Assembly: GCA_024236495.1 (NCBI GenBank)
Contig: JACKKJ010000002.1
Coordinates: forward strand, 62,001-126,000
DNA: 64,000 nt
Direction: 5' to 3'
From: Paracoccaceae bacterium
GTDB lineage: Bacteria; Pseudomonadota; Alphaproteobacteria; Rhodobacterales; Rhodobacteraceae
In this document: in pieces, positions 36,694 through 44,618 of the stretch
Numbering within the stretch: position 1 is the first letter of the stretch
How the letters are laid out: every line of letters begins with the position of its first letter
Translations under genes and position numbers: made by a program
The notes under the pieces: model-generated
The model's input: only the letters and a program-made list of their open reading frames with translations
What the model was told of the DNA's origin: nothing
Databases searched by the model: none

Positions 36694-37884
36694 ATGTCTT
36701 ACCAGAACCCGGTCTTCATTCCCGGCCCGACGAACATACCGGAGGTGATCCGCAAGGCGTGCGACATGCCGACGGTCGATCACCGTTCGCCGGCCTTCGC
36801 ACGGGTCTTCAAGCCGGCCGTCGCTGGCGTCAAAGCGGTCTTGGGCACCCGGGATGGCGAGGTCATCCTCTTCCCCTCCACCGGCACCGGCGGCTGGGAG
36901 GCGGCGATCACCAACACGCTGTCGCCGGGTGACACGGTTCTTGCGGCACGGTTCGGCATGTTCAGCCATCGCTGGATCGACATGTGCCAGCGCCACGGGC
37001 TGAACGTCGAGATCATCGAGACACCCTGGGGCCAGGGCGCACCCGTCACCGCGATCGAGGCCGCGCTTGCCGCCGACAGCGGGCACCGGATCAAGGCGGT
37101 CCTCGCGACCCACAACGAAACCGCCACCGGCGTGAAAAGCGACATCGCGGGCATCCGCAAGGCGATGGATCGCGCCACCCATCCCGCGATGCTGTTCGTC
37201 GACGGCGTGTCCTCCATCGGTTCGATGCCCTTCGAGATGGATGGCTGGGGCGTCGATATCGCGGTTGCCGGCAGCCAGAAGGGCTTCATGTTGCCCGCCG
37301 GTCTTGCCATCCTGGGCCTGTCGCCCAAGGCGGTCGCCGCAATGGACACCGCGCGCCTGCCGCGAACCTTCTTCGACTTCCGCGACATGCAGAAAAGCTA
37401 TGCGGCGGGCGGCTATCCCTATACGCCCGCGGTCGGGCTGATCAACGGCCTCGCGACCGCCGTCCAGATGCTTCAGGACGAAGGTCTGGCCAATGTCTAT
37501 GCCCGCCACCACCGCATCGCCGAAGGCGTGCGCCGTGCCATCGCGGCCTGGGGCATGCGGCCCTGCGCCGCCTCGTCCGATCTTTATTCCGACACCGTCA
37601 CCGCCGTCGTCGTCCCCGAGGGATTCAACGGCACCGATGTGGTCAAGGTCGCGGCCGAGAAATACGGCATGGCCTTTGGCGTGGGCCTGGGCGAGGTCGC
37701 AGGCAAGGTCTTCCGGATCGGCCACCTCGGCAGCCTGACCGATGCGATGATGCTGTCGGGCCTTGCGACGGCGGAAATGTGCATGGCCGACCTTGGCTAT
37801 CCGATCACGCTTGGCACAGGTGTCGCGGCGGCGCAGGATTACTACCGCAAGAACGCGGGAGAGGCCGCGAAGGCGGCGGCGTGA
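36694..37884 (+). CDS. bhcA: L-aspartate-glyoxylate aminotransferase
   Basis: First enzyme of the cycle: converts glyoxylate to glycine with aspartate as amino donor. 396-residue class V PLP aminotransferase of the serine-glyoxylate type. PNPVFIPGPTNIPE-like opening (SYQNPVFIPGPTNIPEVIR), FPSTGTGGWEAAITN, and the PLP lysine in IAVAGSQKGFMLPAG. The start at 36694 is used because GGGGGG lies just upstream. The identification rests on the four-gene order with bhcB, bhcC, bhcD and divergent bhcR, exactly as in Paracoccus. Confidence 0.92.
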   Translation: MSYQNPVFIPGPTNIPEVIRKACDMPTVDHRSPAFARVFKPAVAGVKAVLGTRDGEVILFPSTGTGGWEAAITNTLSPGDTVLAARFGMFSHRWIDMCQRHGLNVEIIETPWGQGAPVTAIEAALAADSGHRIKAVLATHNETATGVKSDIAGIRKAMDRATHPAMLFVDGVSSIGSMPFEMDGWGVDIAVAGSQKGFMLPAGLAILGLSPKAVAAMDTARLPRTFFDFRDMQKSYAAGGYPYTPAVGLINGLATAVQMLQDEGLANVYARHHRIAEGVRRAIAAWGMRPCAASSDLYSDTVTAVVVPEGFNGTDVVKVAAEKYGMAFGVGLGEVAGKVFRIGHLGSLTDAMMLSGLATAEMCMADLGYPITLGTGVAAAQDYYRKNAGEAAKAAA

Positions 37885-37900
37885 GATGAAGGACCAATCG

Positions 37901-38854
37901 ATGTACATCCCGACTTACCAGGACATGCTTGAGGCGCATGAACGCATCAAGCCGCATATCCGCCGCACGCCGATCCGCACATCGGACTATCTCAACGACC
38001 TGACCGGGGCGCAGATCTTCTTCAAATGCGAAAACTTCCAGGAACCGGGCGCCTTCAAGGTGCGCGGCGCGACCAACGCGGTCTTCGGCCTTGACGAGGC
38101 GCAGGCGGCGAAGGGTGTCGCCACGCATTCTTCGGGAAACCATGCGTCCTGCCTTTCCTACGCGGCCATGCTGCGCGGCATCCCCTGCAACGTGGTGATG
38201 CCGCACAGCGCGCCGCAGGCCAAGAAGGACACGGTTCGCCGCTACGGCGGCAAGATCACCGAATGCGAACCCTCGACCAGTTCGCGAGAGGCGACATTCG
38301 CCAGGGTGCAGGCCGAAACGGGCGGCGATTTCGTCCATCCCTACAACGACCCGCGCGTGATCGCCGGTCAGGGAACCTGCGCGAAGGAGATGATCGAGGA
38401 CACTGGCGGGCTTGATATTGTCGTCGCCCCGATCGGCGGCGGCGGCATGATCTCGGGCACCTGCCTGACATTGTCGACCCTGGCGCCGGAAACGAAGGTG
38501 ATCGCGGCCGAGCCCGAACAGGCAGACGACGCCTACCGCAGTTTCAAGGCCGGGCACATCATCGCCGACGATGCGCCCAGGACGGTCGCCGACGGGCTTC
38601 TGGTGCCGCTCAAGGACCTGACCTGGCATTTCGTGAAGTCCCATGTCAGCGACATTCTCACCGCCTCCGACCCGGAAATCGTCGACGCGATGAAACTGAC
38701 CTGGAAGCACCTGCGCGTGGTCATGGAACCCTCAAGCGCGGTGCCACTGGCCACCATCTTGAAGAACAAGGACGTTTTCAAAGGCAAGCGCGTCGGGGTG
38801 ATCATCACCGGCGGCAATGTCGATCTGGACAAACTGCCCTGGATGCAGGGCTGA
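37901..38854 (+). CDS. bhcB: erythro-beta-hydroxyaspartate dehydratase
   Basis: Third reaction of the cycle: removes water from (2R,3S)-beta-hydroxyaspartate to give iminosuccinate. 317-residue fold-II PLP enzyme of the serine/threonine dehydratase family, with the PLP lysine in CENFQEPGAFKVRGATNAV, SSGNHASCLSYAA, and the phosphate-binding GGGGMISGT. AAGGA at 37889-37893 points to ATG 37901 rather than the earlier in-frame 37886. 16 nt after bhcA. Confidence 0.92.
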   Translation: MYIPTYQDMLEAHERIKPHIRRTPIRTSDYLNDLTGAQIFFKCENFQEPGAFKVRGATNAVFGLDEAQAAKGVATHSSGNHASCLSYAAMLRGIPCNVVMPHSAPQAKKDTVRRYGGKITECEPSTSSREATFARVQAETGGDFVHPYNDPRVIAGQGTCAKEMIEDTGGLDIVVAPIGGGGMISGTCLTLSTLAPETKVIAAEPEQADDAYRSFKAGHIIADDAPRTVADGLLVPLKDLTWHFVKSHVSDILTASDPEIVDAMKLTWKHLRVVMEPSSAVPLATILKNKDVFKGKRVGVIITGGNVDLDKLPWMQG

Positions 38855-38864
38855 GGAGGCTGAA

Positions 38865-40028
38865 ATGAACGCACATGACCGTTACGCGAACCTTGAGGTC
38901 GGTTACGATATCCCGGCGAAACCCGGCATGGACGAGGCCGACATCCAGACGCCGTGCCTGATCCTCGACCTTGATGCGCTGGAACGCAACATCACGAAGA
39001 TGGGCGACTATGCCAAGGCGCACGGAATGCGCCACCGGGTGCATGGCAAGATGCACAAGTCCGTCGATGTCGCGAAGCTGCAGGAAAAGCTGGGCGGTGC
39101 GGTCGGCGTCTGCTGCCAGAAGGTCAGCGAGGCCGAGGTTTTCGTGCGCGGAGGGATCAAGGACGTGCTCGTCTCCAACCAGGTGCGCGATCCGCTGAAG
39201 ATCGACCGCCTGGCGCAACTGCCGAAGCTGGGCAGCCGGATCATCGTCTGCGTCGACGACATCGCCAACGTGACCGACCTGTCGGCCGCTGCCGTCCGGC
39301 ACGGGACCGAGCTTGAGGTCTTCATCGAGATCGACTGCGGCGCGGGGCGCTGCGGCGTGACGACGACCGAGGCCGTCGTCGCCATCGCAAAGGCCGTCGA
39401 CGCCGCGCCGGGGCTGAAGTTCACCGGCATTCAGGCCTATCAGGGCGCGATGCAGCACATGGACAAGTACGAGGACCGCAAGGCGAAACTCGACACCGCC
39501 ATCGCGATGGTGAAGGACGCGGTAGAGGGTCTTAGGGCCGCCGGGCTGGAACCCGAACTGGTGTCCGGCGGCGGCACCGGATCTTACTATTTCGAAAGCA
39601 ATTCGGGCGTCTACAATGAACTTCAGTGCGGTTCCTACGCCTTCATGGATGCCGATTACGGCCGCATCCTTGACAAGGACGGGCACCGGATCGACCAGGG
39701 CGAATGGGAAAACGCCTTTTTCATCCTGACACAGGTGATGAGCCATGTGAAAGCCGACAAGGCGGTCTGCGATGCCGGCCTGAAGGCGCAGTCGGTCGAC
39801 AGCGGCCTGCCGGTCGTCTACGGCCGGACGGATGTGAAATACATCAAGTGCTCGGACGAACACGGGGTGATCGAAGACCCCGCGGGCGTTCTGAAGGTCG
39901 GCGACAAGCTGAAGCTGGTGCCCGGCCATTGCGATCCGACCGCGAACGTCCATGACTGGTATGTCGGCGTCCGGGGCGGCAAGGTCGAGGTCGTCTGGCC
40001 GGTATCCGCGCGCGGCAGGGCCTACTGA
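38865..40028 (+). CDS. bhcC: erythro-beta-hydroxyaspartate aldolase
   Basis: Second reaction: condenses glycine and glyoxylate to (2R,3S)-beta-hydroxyaspartate. 387-residue D-threonine aldolase-like fold-III PLP enzyme (alanine racemase N-terminal barrel). The PLP lysine is expected in the RHRVHGKMHKSVDVAKLQ segment, with DCGAGRCGV and SGGGTGSYYFES around the phosphate, and the metal-site HCDPTANVHDWY at the C terminus. Ten nt after bhcB. The long frame beginning at 38817 in bhcB is not used. Confidence 0.92.
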   Translation: MNAHDRYANLEVGYDIPAKPGMDEADIQTPCLILDLDALERNITKMGDYAKAHGMRHRVHGKMHKSVDVAKLQEKLGGAVGVCCQKVSEAEVFVRGGIKDVLVSNQVRDPLKIDRLAQLPKLGSRIIVCVDDIANVTDLSAAAVRHGTELEVFIEIDCGAGRCGVTTTEAVVAIAKAVDAAPGLKFTGIQAYQGAMQHMDKYEDRKAKLDTAIAMVKDAVEGLRAAGLEPELVSGGGTGSYYFESNSGVYNELQCGSYAFMDADYGRILDKDGHRIDQGEWENAFFILTQVMSHVKADKAVCDAGLKAQSVDSGLPVVYGRTDVKYIKCSDEHGVIEDPAGVLKVGDKLKLVPGHCDPTANVHDWYVGVRGGKVEVVWPVSARGRAY

Positions 40029-40048
40029 TCGCGCATTCCGCAAGGCGG

Positions 40049-40101
40049 GTGGGGGCGCTGCCCCCACACCCCCGGAGTATTTGCACCAGAATGAAAGGGA
40101 A
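40049..40101 (+). repeat. Dispersed GC-hairpin repeat, copy D (directly before bhcD)
   Basis: TGGGGGCGCTGCCCCCA hairpin (40050-40066), ACACCCCCGGAGTATTTG and a purine tail AGAATGAAAGGGAAG ending five nt before the bhcD ATG at 40107. It separates bhcD from bhcABC. As in copy C, the tail supplies the likely ribosome binding site. Confidence 0.75.
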
Positions 40102-40106
40102 GCGGC

Positions 40107-41066
40107 ATGCTGATCGTGCCTGAAAAGCTGATCGCCGATCTCGTCTCGGCCGAGGATGCATTTGCCGCGGTGGAGGCGACCTTTGCCGCCATGGCGCGGG
40201 ACGAGGCCTACAACTTCCCCGTCGTGCGCGAGGCGCTGGGCGAGGGCCGGCAATACGGCTTCAAGTCCGGCCTTGACCGGGCGGGCGGCATGCTGGGGGT
40301 GAAGGCCGGGGGCTATTTCCCGGGCAACATGGCGCGCGGCATCACCAACCACCAGTCGACGGTCTATCTGTTCGATCCCGATACCGGGCGGCCGACGGCG
40401 ATGGTCGGCGGCAACCTTCTGACCGCGCTGCGCACGGCGGCGGCATCCGCGATCTCGATCGACCGGCTGGCGCGGGCGAACGCGAAGGTCCTCGGCATGG
40501 TGGGCGCGGGCCATCAGGCGGCGTTCCAGCTGCGCGCGGCGGCGCGGGTGCGCAGGTTCGAAAAGGTCATCGGCTGGAACTATCACCCTGACATGCTGCC
40601 CAGGCTGGGCGAGGTCGCCGCCGAACTTGGCCTGCCGTTCGAGGCCGTGCCGATCGAACGGATGGCCGAGGCGGATGTGATCGTGACCATCACCTCTTCG
40701 CCCGCCGCATCGCTGATGTCGGCGCATGTCGCGCCTGGCACCCATCTGGCCTGCATGGGCACCGACACCATCGGCAAGCAGGAGGTCGAACCGGCGCTGC
40801 TGGCGCGGGCACGGGTCTTCACCGACGAGGTCGGCCAGTCGGTCACGATCGGTGAGGCGCAGCACGCCATTGCCCAGGGCCTGATCGCCACTGCGGACAT
40901 CACGCCGATCGGCGCGGTGATCGCGGGGCTGGCGCCGGGACGACAGTCCGACGGCCAGATCACCCTTTTCGACGGCACGGGCGTAGGACTGCAAGACCTC
41001 GCAGTCGCCGGCGCCGCCGTGCGGCGTGCCGAAGAACGCGGGCTGGCGGTTTCGGTCGAGGTCTGA
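40107..41066 (+). CDS. bhcD: Iminosuccinate reductase
   Basis: Last reaction: reduces iminosuccinate to L-aspartate, which re-enters with BhcA so that the net product is oxaloacetate. 319-residue ornithine cyclodeaminase/mu-crystallin-family protein with a Rossmann fold (KVLGMVGAGHQAAFQLRA) and GGNLLTALRTAAASAISI. The gap before it holds a dispersed repeat, and AAGGGAAG of that element is the likely ribosome binding site. Confidence 0.92.
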   Translation: MLIVPEKLIADLVSAEDAFAAVEATFAAMARDEAYNFPVVREALGEGRQYGFKSGLDRAGGMLGVKAGGYFPGNMARGITNHQSTVYLFDPDTGRPTAMVGGNLLTALRTAAASAISIDRLARANAKVLGMVGAGHQAAFQLRAAARVRRFEKVIGWNYHPDMLPRLGEVAAELGLPFEAVPIERMAEADVIVTITSSPAASLMSAHVAPGTHLACMGTDTIGKQEVEPALLARARVFTDEVGQSVTIGEAQHAIAQGLIATADITPIGAVIAGLAPGRQSDGQITLFDGTGVGLQDLAVAGAAVRRAEERGLAVSVEV

Positions 41067-41171
41067 GGCCTCTGGCAGCGATCGGATACCCGCGTATCGG
41101 GTACAAAAACGGGGGTTCCGCGCCGCGCGCCTTCGTGGTTTGACTGATGCCGAACGAGGGCGGAGGCGCAG

Positions 41172-42158
41172 ATGGCAGTTCGGGTTGCGATCAACGGGTT
41201 TGGCCGGATCGGCCGGTCGGTCCTGCGGGCGGCACTGTCGGACCCGCACCACGCCAGCATCGAGATCGTGGCGGTCAACGACATCGCCCCCGCCGAGATG
41301 GCAGCCTATCTTTTCGAATACGACAGCACCTTCGGCCCCTGGAAGGGTGACGTGCGGCTGGATGGCGGCGCGATGGTGATCGACGGGCGCAGGGTTTCGC
41401 TGACCGGCGAACGCGACCTGTCCCGGCTGGACCTGTCGGGCATCGACGTTGTCATGGAATGCACCGGGCTTGGGGGCGAACGTTCCTTTGCGGAGGCGGG
41501 GCTGCGGGCCGGGGCGGGTCGTGTGCTTGTCTCAGGGCCGTCCGGGACAGCCGATTTCACCCTGGTGATCGGCGCCAACGACGACCGGCTTTCGCCCGAT
41601 CACCGGATCGTCTCGAACGCGTCCTGCACGACCAACGCCCTGGCGCCGCTCGCGCGGCTGATCGAACGGGAATGGGGGGTCGAAACCGGCTGGATGACGA
41701 CCATCCACTGCTACACCGGGTCGCAACCGACCGTCGACGCGCCCGGGGCCGATTTCGCCAGAAGCCGGGCCGCGGCCCTGTCGATGGTGCCGACGACGAC
41801 CTCGGCCCAGCGGATGCTGGATGTCGTGCTGCCCGAGATCGCGGGCCGGATCGAAGGGGCTGCGGTGCGGGTGCCGACGGCCTCGGTTTCGGCGGTGGAC
41901 CTTAGCGTCATGACACGGGCGCGACCCGGGAGGGAAGAGATCAACCGCGTCCTGCGCGCCGCCGGCGGCGTGATCGGCGCGACGGACCGGCCGCTGGTGT
42001 CGTCCGATCTGCGCGCGCGGCCCGAAAGCATCGTCATGGCCCTGCCCGAGACGCATGTGACCACGGGCGGGCTGGTCCGGGTCTTCGGCTGGTACGACAA
42101 CGAATGGGGGTTTTCAAACCGCATGCTGGACGCCGCACGGCGGATGGCGGCGCTTTAG
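41172..42158 (+). CDS. Glyceraldehyde-3-phosphate dehydrogenase paralogue
   Basis: 328-residue type I GAPDH-family protein. NAD site VRVAINGFGRIGRSVLRA and active-site Cys in SNASCTTNALAPLARL, with WYDNEWGFSNRM at the C terminus. Compared with housekeeping GAPDH it is divergent (for example GIDVVMECTGL then GGERSFAEAGLRAGA). It may be Epd-like (erythrose-4-phosphate) or a specialised paralogue; the substrate cannot be settled from sequence. GGAGG lies five nt before the ATG. It follows bhcD after 105 nt on the same strand, so co-regulation with the bhc genes is plausible. Its stop overlaps the convergent aminotransferase. Confidence 0.85.
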   Translation: MAVRVAINGFGRIGRSVLRAALSDPHHASIEIVAVNDIAPAEMAAYLFEYDSTFGPWKGDVRLDGGAMVIDGRRVSLTGERDLSRLDLSGIDVVMECTGLGGERSFAEAGLRAGAGRVLVSGPSGTADFTLVIGANDDRLSPDHRIVSNASCTTNALAPLARLIEREWGVETGWMTTIHCYTGSQPTVDAPGADFARSRAAALSMVPTTTSAQRMLDVVLPEIAGRIEGAAVRVPTASVSAVDLSVMTRARPGREEINRVLRAAGGVIGATDRPLVSSDLRARPESIVMALPETHVTTGGLVRVFGWYDNEWGFSNRMLDAARRMAAL

Positions 42159-43468
42159 CCAAGCCCTTTCAGAACATCTTCAAGCCGGTCAAGGAAGACC
42201 CCCGCGTGGTCGCGCGCAAAGACAAGCGGCGGCCGGATTTTCAGCGTGTTCGCGTGGCGCCCGGTTGCAGAAATGAGAACACGCCGCGCACGCAGGTCGT
42301 TGACGATCCGGTGCGTCAGGCGGGCGTCGGCCCGACCGTCGGTCACGATATCCGCGCCGATGAACAATCCCGCCGCCCGAACATCCCCGATCTGCCTGTA
42401 GCGGTCTGCCAGGTCGCGCAAACCTTCGGCAAGATAGGCGCCGGTCGTGCGGGCGTTGTCGATCAGGCCCTCGTCCTCGATCACGTCAAGAACGGCGCCG
42501 GCTGTCGCGGCGGCCACGGCATTGCCGCCGAAGGTGTTGAAATAGCGTCCGCTGGTGCCGAAATCCGCGACGACTTCCGGGCGCAGCGCAAGGCCCGCGA
42601 CGGGGTATCCATTGCCCATCGGCTTGCCCATCGACACCATGTCGGGAACGATCCCGTGGCGGGCAAAGCCCCACATGCCGGCGCCGGTCCGCCCGAAGCC
42701 GGGCTGCACCTCGTCCGCGACGAAAAGCCCGCCCGCCGCACGGATGGCGGCTACCGCCGGGGCCAGGAAACCTGCCGGGTCGGGGATCACGCCGTCAGAG
42801 GAAAACACGGTGTCCACGATCAGGATGGCGGGGCGAACGCCGTGCCGCCTGAGGTCGTCGATCGCCGCCTGTACGCCGGCGGCGAATTGCGCGCCCGCCG
42901 CCGCACCCCGGGCCGGATCGGGCGCCGGCACGGTGCGTACATGTTCGCCAAGCGCCACCCCGGGCCCCAGCGACGGCGAAAAGCCCGACACCGCGAGAGT
43001 CACCCCGTGATAGGCGTTTTCGGTGACGATCACCCCTGTGCCGCCGGTGTGTTCCCGCGCGATCCGCAGGGCAAGATCGTTCGCTTCGGACCCCGTGCAG
43101 GTGAACATCATGTGGCCGATCGCGGCGGGCAGCGTCGCCAGAAGACGTTCGCTATAGCCAAGGATGGCGTCGTGCAGATAGCGGGTATGGCTGGCGAAGG
43201 TGGCGGCCTGGTTGGCCATCGCGGCCACCACGCGGGGGTGGCCATGCCCGACCGAGGCCACGTTGTTGTAGGTGTCGAGGTAGGCGTTGCCCTCTGCGTC
43301 GTAAAGCCAGACGCCTTCGCCCCGGACGAGATGCACAGGGGTTTCGTAAAACAGCCGGTAGGCCGGGCCAAGCACCCGTTCACGGCGGGCGACAAGCGCC
43401 GCATCCTCGGGCGAAAGGTTGCCTTTCCCCGCGACATAGGCGTTCGGCATGGCTTCGCGGGCGGTCAT
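42155..43468 (-). CDS. Class III PLP enzyme, candidate phospho-lyase (AGXT2L-like)
   Basis: 437-residue fold-I PLP protein of the class III aminotransferase family. CTGSEANDLALRIAREHTG, VADEVQPGFGRTG, and the PLP lysine in PDMVSMGKPMGNGYP. The LVRGEGVWLYDAEGNAYLD and YNNVASVGHGHPRV segments resemble the AGXT2L1/AGXT2L2 branch, whose members are phospho-lyases acting on phosphoethanolamine or 5-phosphohydroxylysine rather than transaminases. The gene for a small-molecule kinase ends one nt before its ATG, the pairing expected for a kinase/phospho-lyase route. Start ATG 43468. Confidence 0.75.
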   Translation of the reverse strand: MTAREAMPNAYVAGKGNLSPEDAALVARRERVLGPAYRLFYETPVHLVRGEGVWLYDAEGNAYLDTYNNVASVGHGHPRVVAAMANQAATFASHTRYLHDAILGYSERLLATLPAAIGHMMFTCTGSEANDLALRIAREHTGGTGVIVTENAYHGVTLAVSGFSPSLGPGVALGEHVRTVPAPDPARGAAAGAQFAAGVQAAIDDLRRHGVRPAILIVDTVFSSDGVIPDPAGFLAPAVAAIRAAGGLFVADEVQPGFGRTGAGMWGFARHGIVPDMVSMGKPMGNGYPVAGLALRPEVVADFGTSGRYFNTFGGNAVAAATAGAVLDVIEDEGLIDNARTTGAYLAEGLRDLADRYRQIGDVRAAGLFIGADIVTDGRADARLTHRIVNDLRARRVLISATGRHANTLKIRPPLVFARDHAGVFLDRLEDVLKGLG

Positions 43469-43469
43469 C

Positions 43470-44510
43470 TCAATCCTCCAGACAGCTTGCGATCCGGGCC
43501 CGGGCCGCATCCCGGCCGACTTCGCTCAGGGCTGCGAGCCCCGCGCCCGAGGCCGGGACATTGCGCAGGATATAGGGTGCGTTATCGGGGTAAAGCCCCG
43601 CACGCCAGCTTGCGATGACCACGGTCAGGACCATCCGCATCGCGACAAGATCGGCGATCAGCCGCGCCTCGTCCCCGGTCAGGGGCAAGACGGCGTGCCA
43701 GGCCGTCACGACCTCGGCCAGGGTGGCAAGCGGCCGGTCGGGATCGGCGTGATAGGACGCCGCGACCGCAAGGTCGCAGATCCGTGCCGTCCGGACCATG
43801 TCGCCGAAGTCGAGGATGCCGGTCACGGCCCGGCCGGATGGATCGGTCAGAAGGTTATGGGGGTTCAGGTCGGCATGGACGACCTGCCAGGGAAGTGTCG
43901 GCAATGCCGGGGCGATATCGCCCTCGAACCGGTCGAGCCAGAGCGTGGCGAGCGACCGCAGGTCCGGGTCGGAGACCGTCGGCAGAAACGGGCGCAGCCG
44001 CGCGGCATTTCGGATATCCCAAAGCAGTTCGTGCCCCGCTTCGGGGTGATCGAAGCCATCGAGCGCGCGCGTCAGCCGTGCCGCGATGGCACCAAGGCTG
44101 GCGCGCAGGCCCGGGCCGGACGCGGCCCGGTGCATCGGCTGCCCGTCGAGCCAGCTGAGGAGCCGCAGCACCTCGCCCCCCGGAAGCGGCACGCAGGTGC
44201 GTCCGTCGCGTGCGGCGATGGTTCGAGGAACCGGCAGGCCGGGATCGCGCGCGGCGACATGCGCGAGCGCCGCTGTCTGAAATTCCGACACGGCGGCCGG
44301 CTCGGCGGCATTCCCGATCTTCAGGACGAAGCTTTCGCCTGACCCGGTCGTCAGCCGGAAGTTCAGATCGCGTTCCGAGGTAAGCCTTTCCAGCACCCCG
44401 GTCTTTCCGAAGTGGCGTTCGGCCAGCGCAAGCGCGGCTTCTGCCGAATGCTCCGGCGGCGGGGCTGTCAGGCTCGGGGCAGCGAGGTCGGGGGCGGTGA
44501 TGTCGGCCAT
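43470..44510 (-). CDS. APH-family small-molecule kinase (candidate hydroxylysine/amino-alcohol kinase)
   Basis: 346-residue aminoglycoside phosphotransferase/choline kinase-fold protein. ERDLNFRLTTGSGESFVLKIGN (nucleotide lysine), the catalytic Brenner motif VVHADLNPHNLL and metal-binding GILDFGDMVRTA. Members next to class III PLP enzymes act as hydroxylysine or ethanolamine kinases. It precedes and is coupled to the PLP gene. The exact substrate is unknown. Confidence 0.78.
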   Translation of the reverse strand: MADITAPDLAAPSLTAPPPEHSAEAALALAERHFGKTGVLERLTSERDLNFRLTTGSGESFVLKIGNAAEPAAVSEFQTAALAHVAARDPGLPVPRTIAARDGRTCVPLPGGEVLRLLSWLDGQPMHRAASGPGLRASLGAIAARLTRALDGFDHPEAGHELLWDIRNAARLRPFLPTVSDPDLRSLATLWLDRFEGDIAPALPTLPWQVVHADLNPHNLLTDPSGRAVTGILDFGDMVRTARICDLAVAASYHADPDRPLATLAEVVTAWHAVLPLTGDEARLIADLVAMRMVLTVVIASWRAGLYPDNAPYILRNVPASGAGLAALSEVGRDAARARIASCLED

Positions 44511-44618
44511 TTGATTTGATCAAAACCTTGCCGCCAGATGACCATGAATGCACGGGCCATGCAAGTGCCGCCGAAAAGGTCGAAGGGGGCGTGGCCGCCC
44601 CCTTCGGATCTGTCGCCG

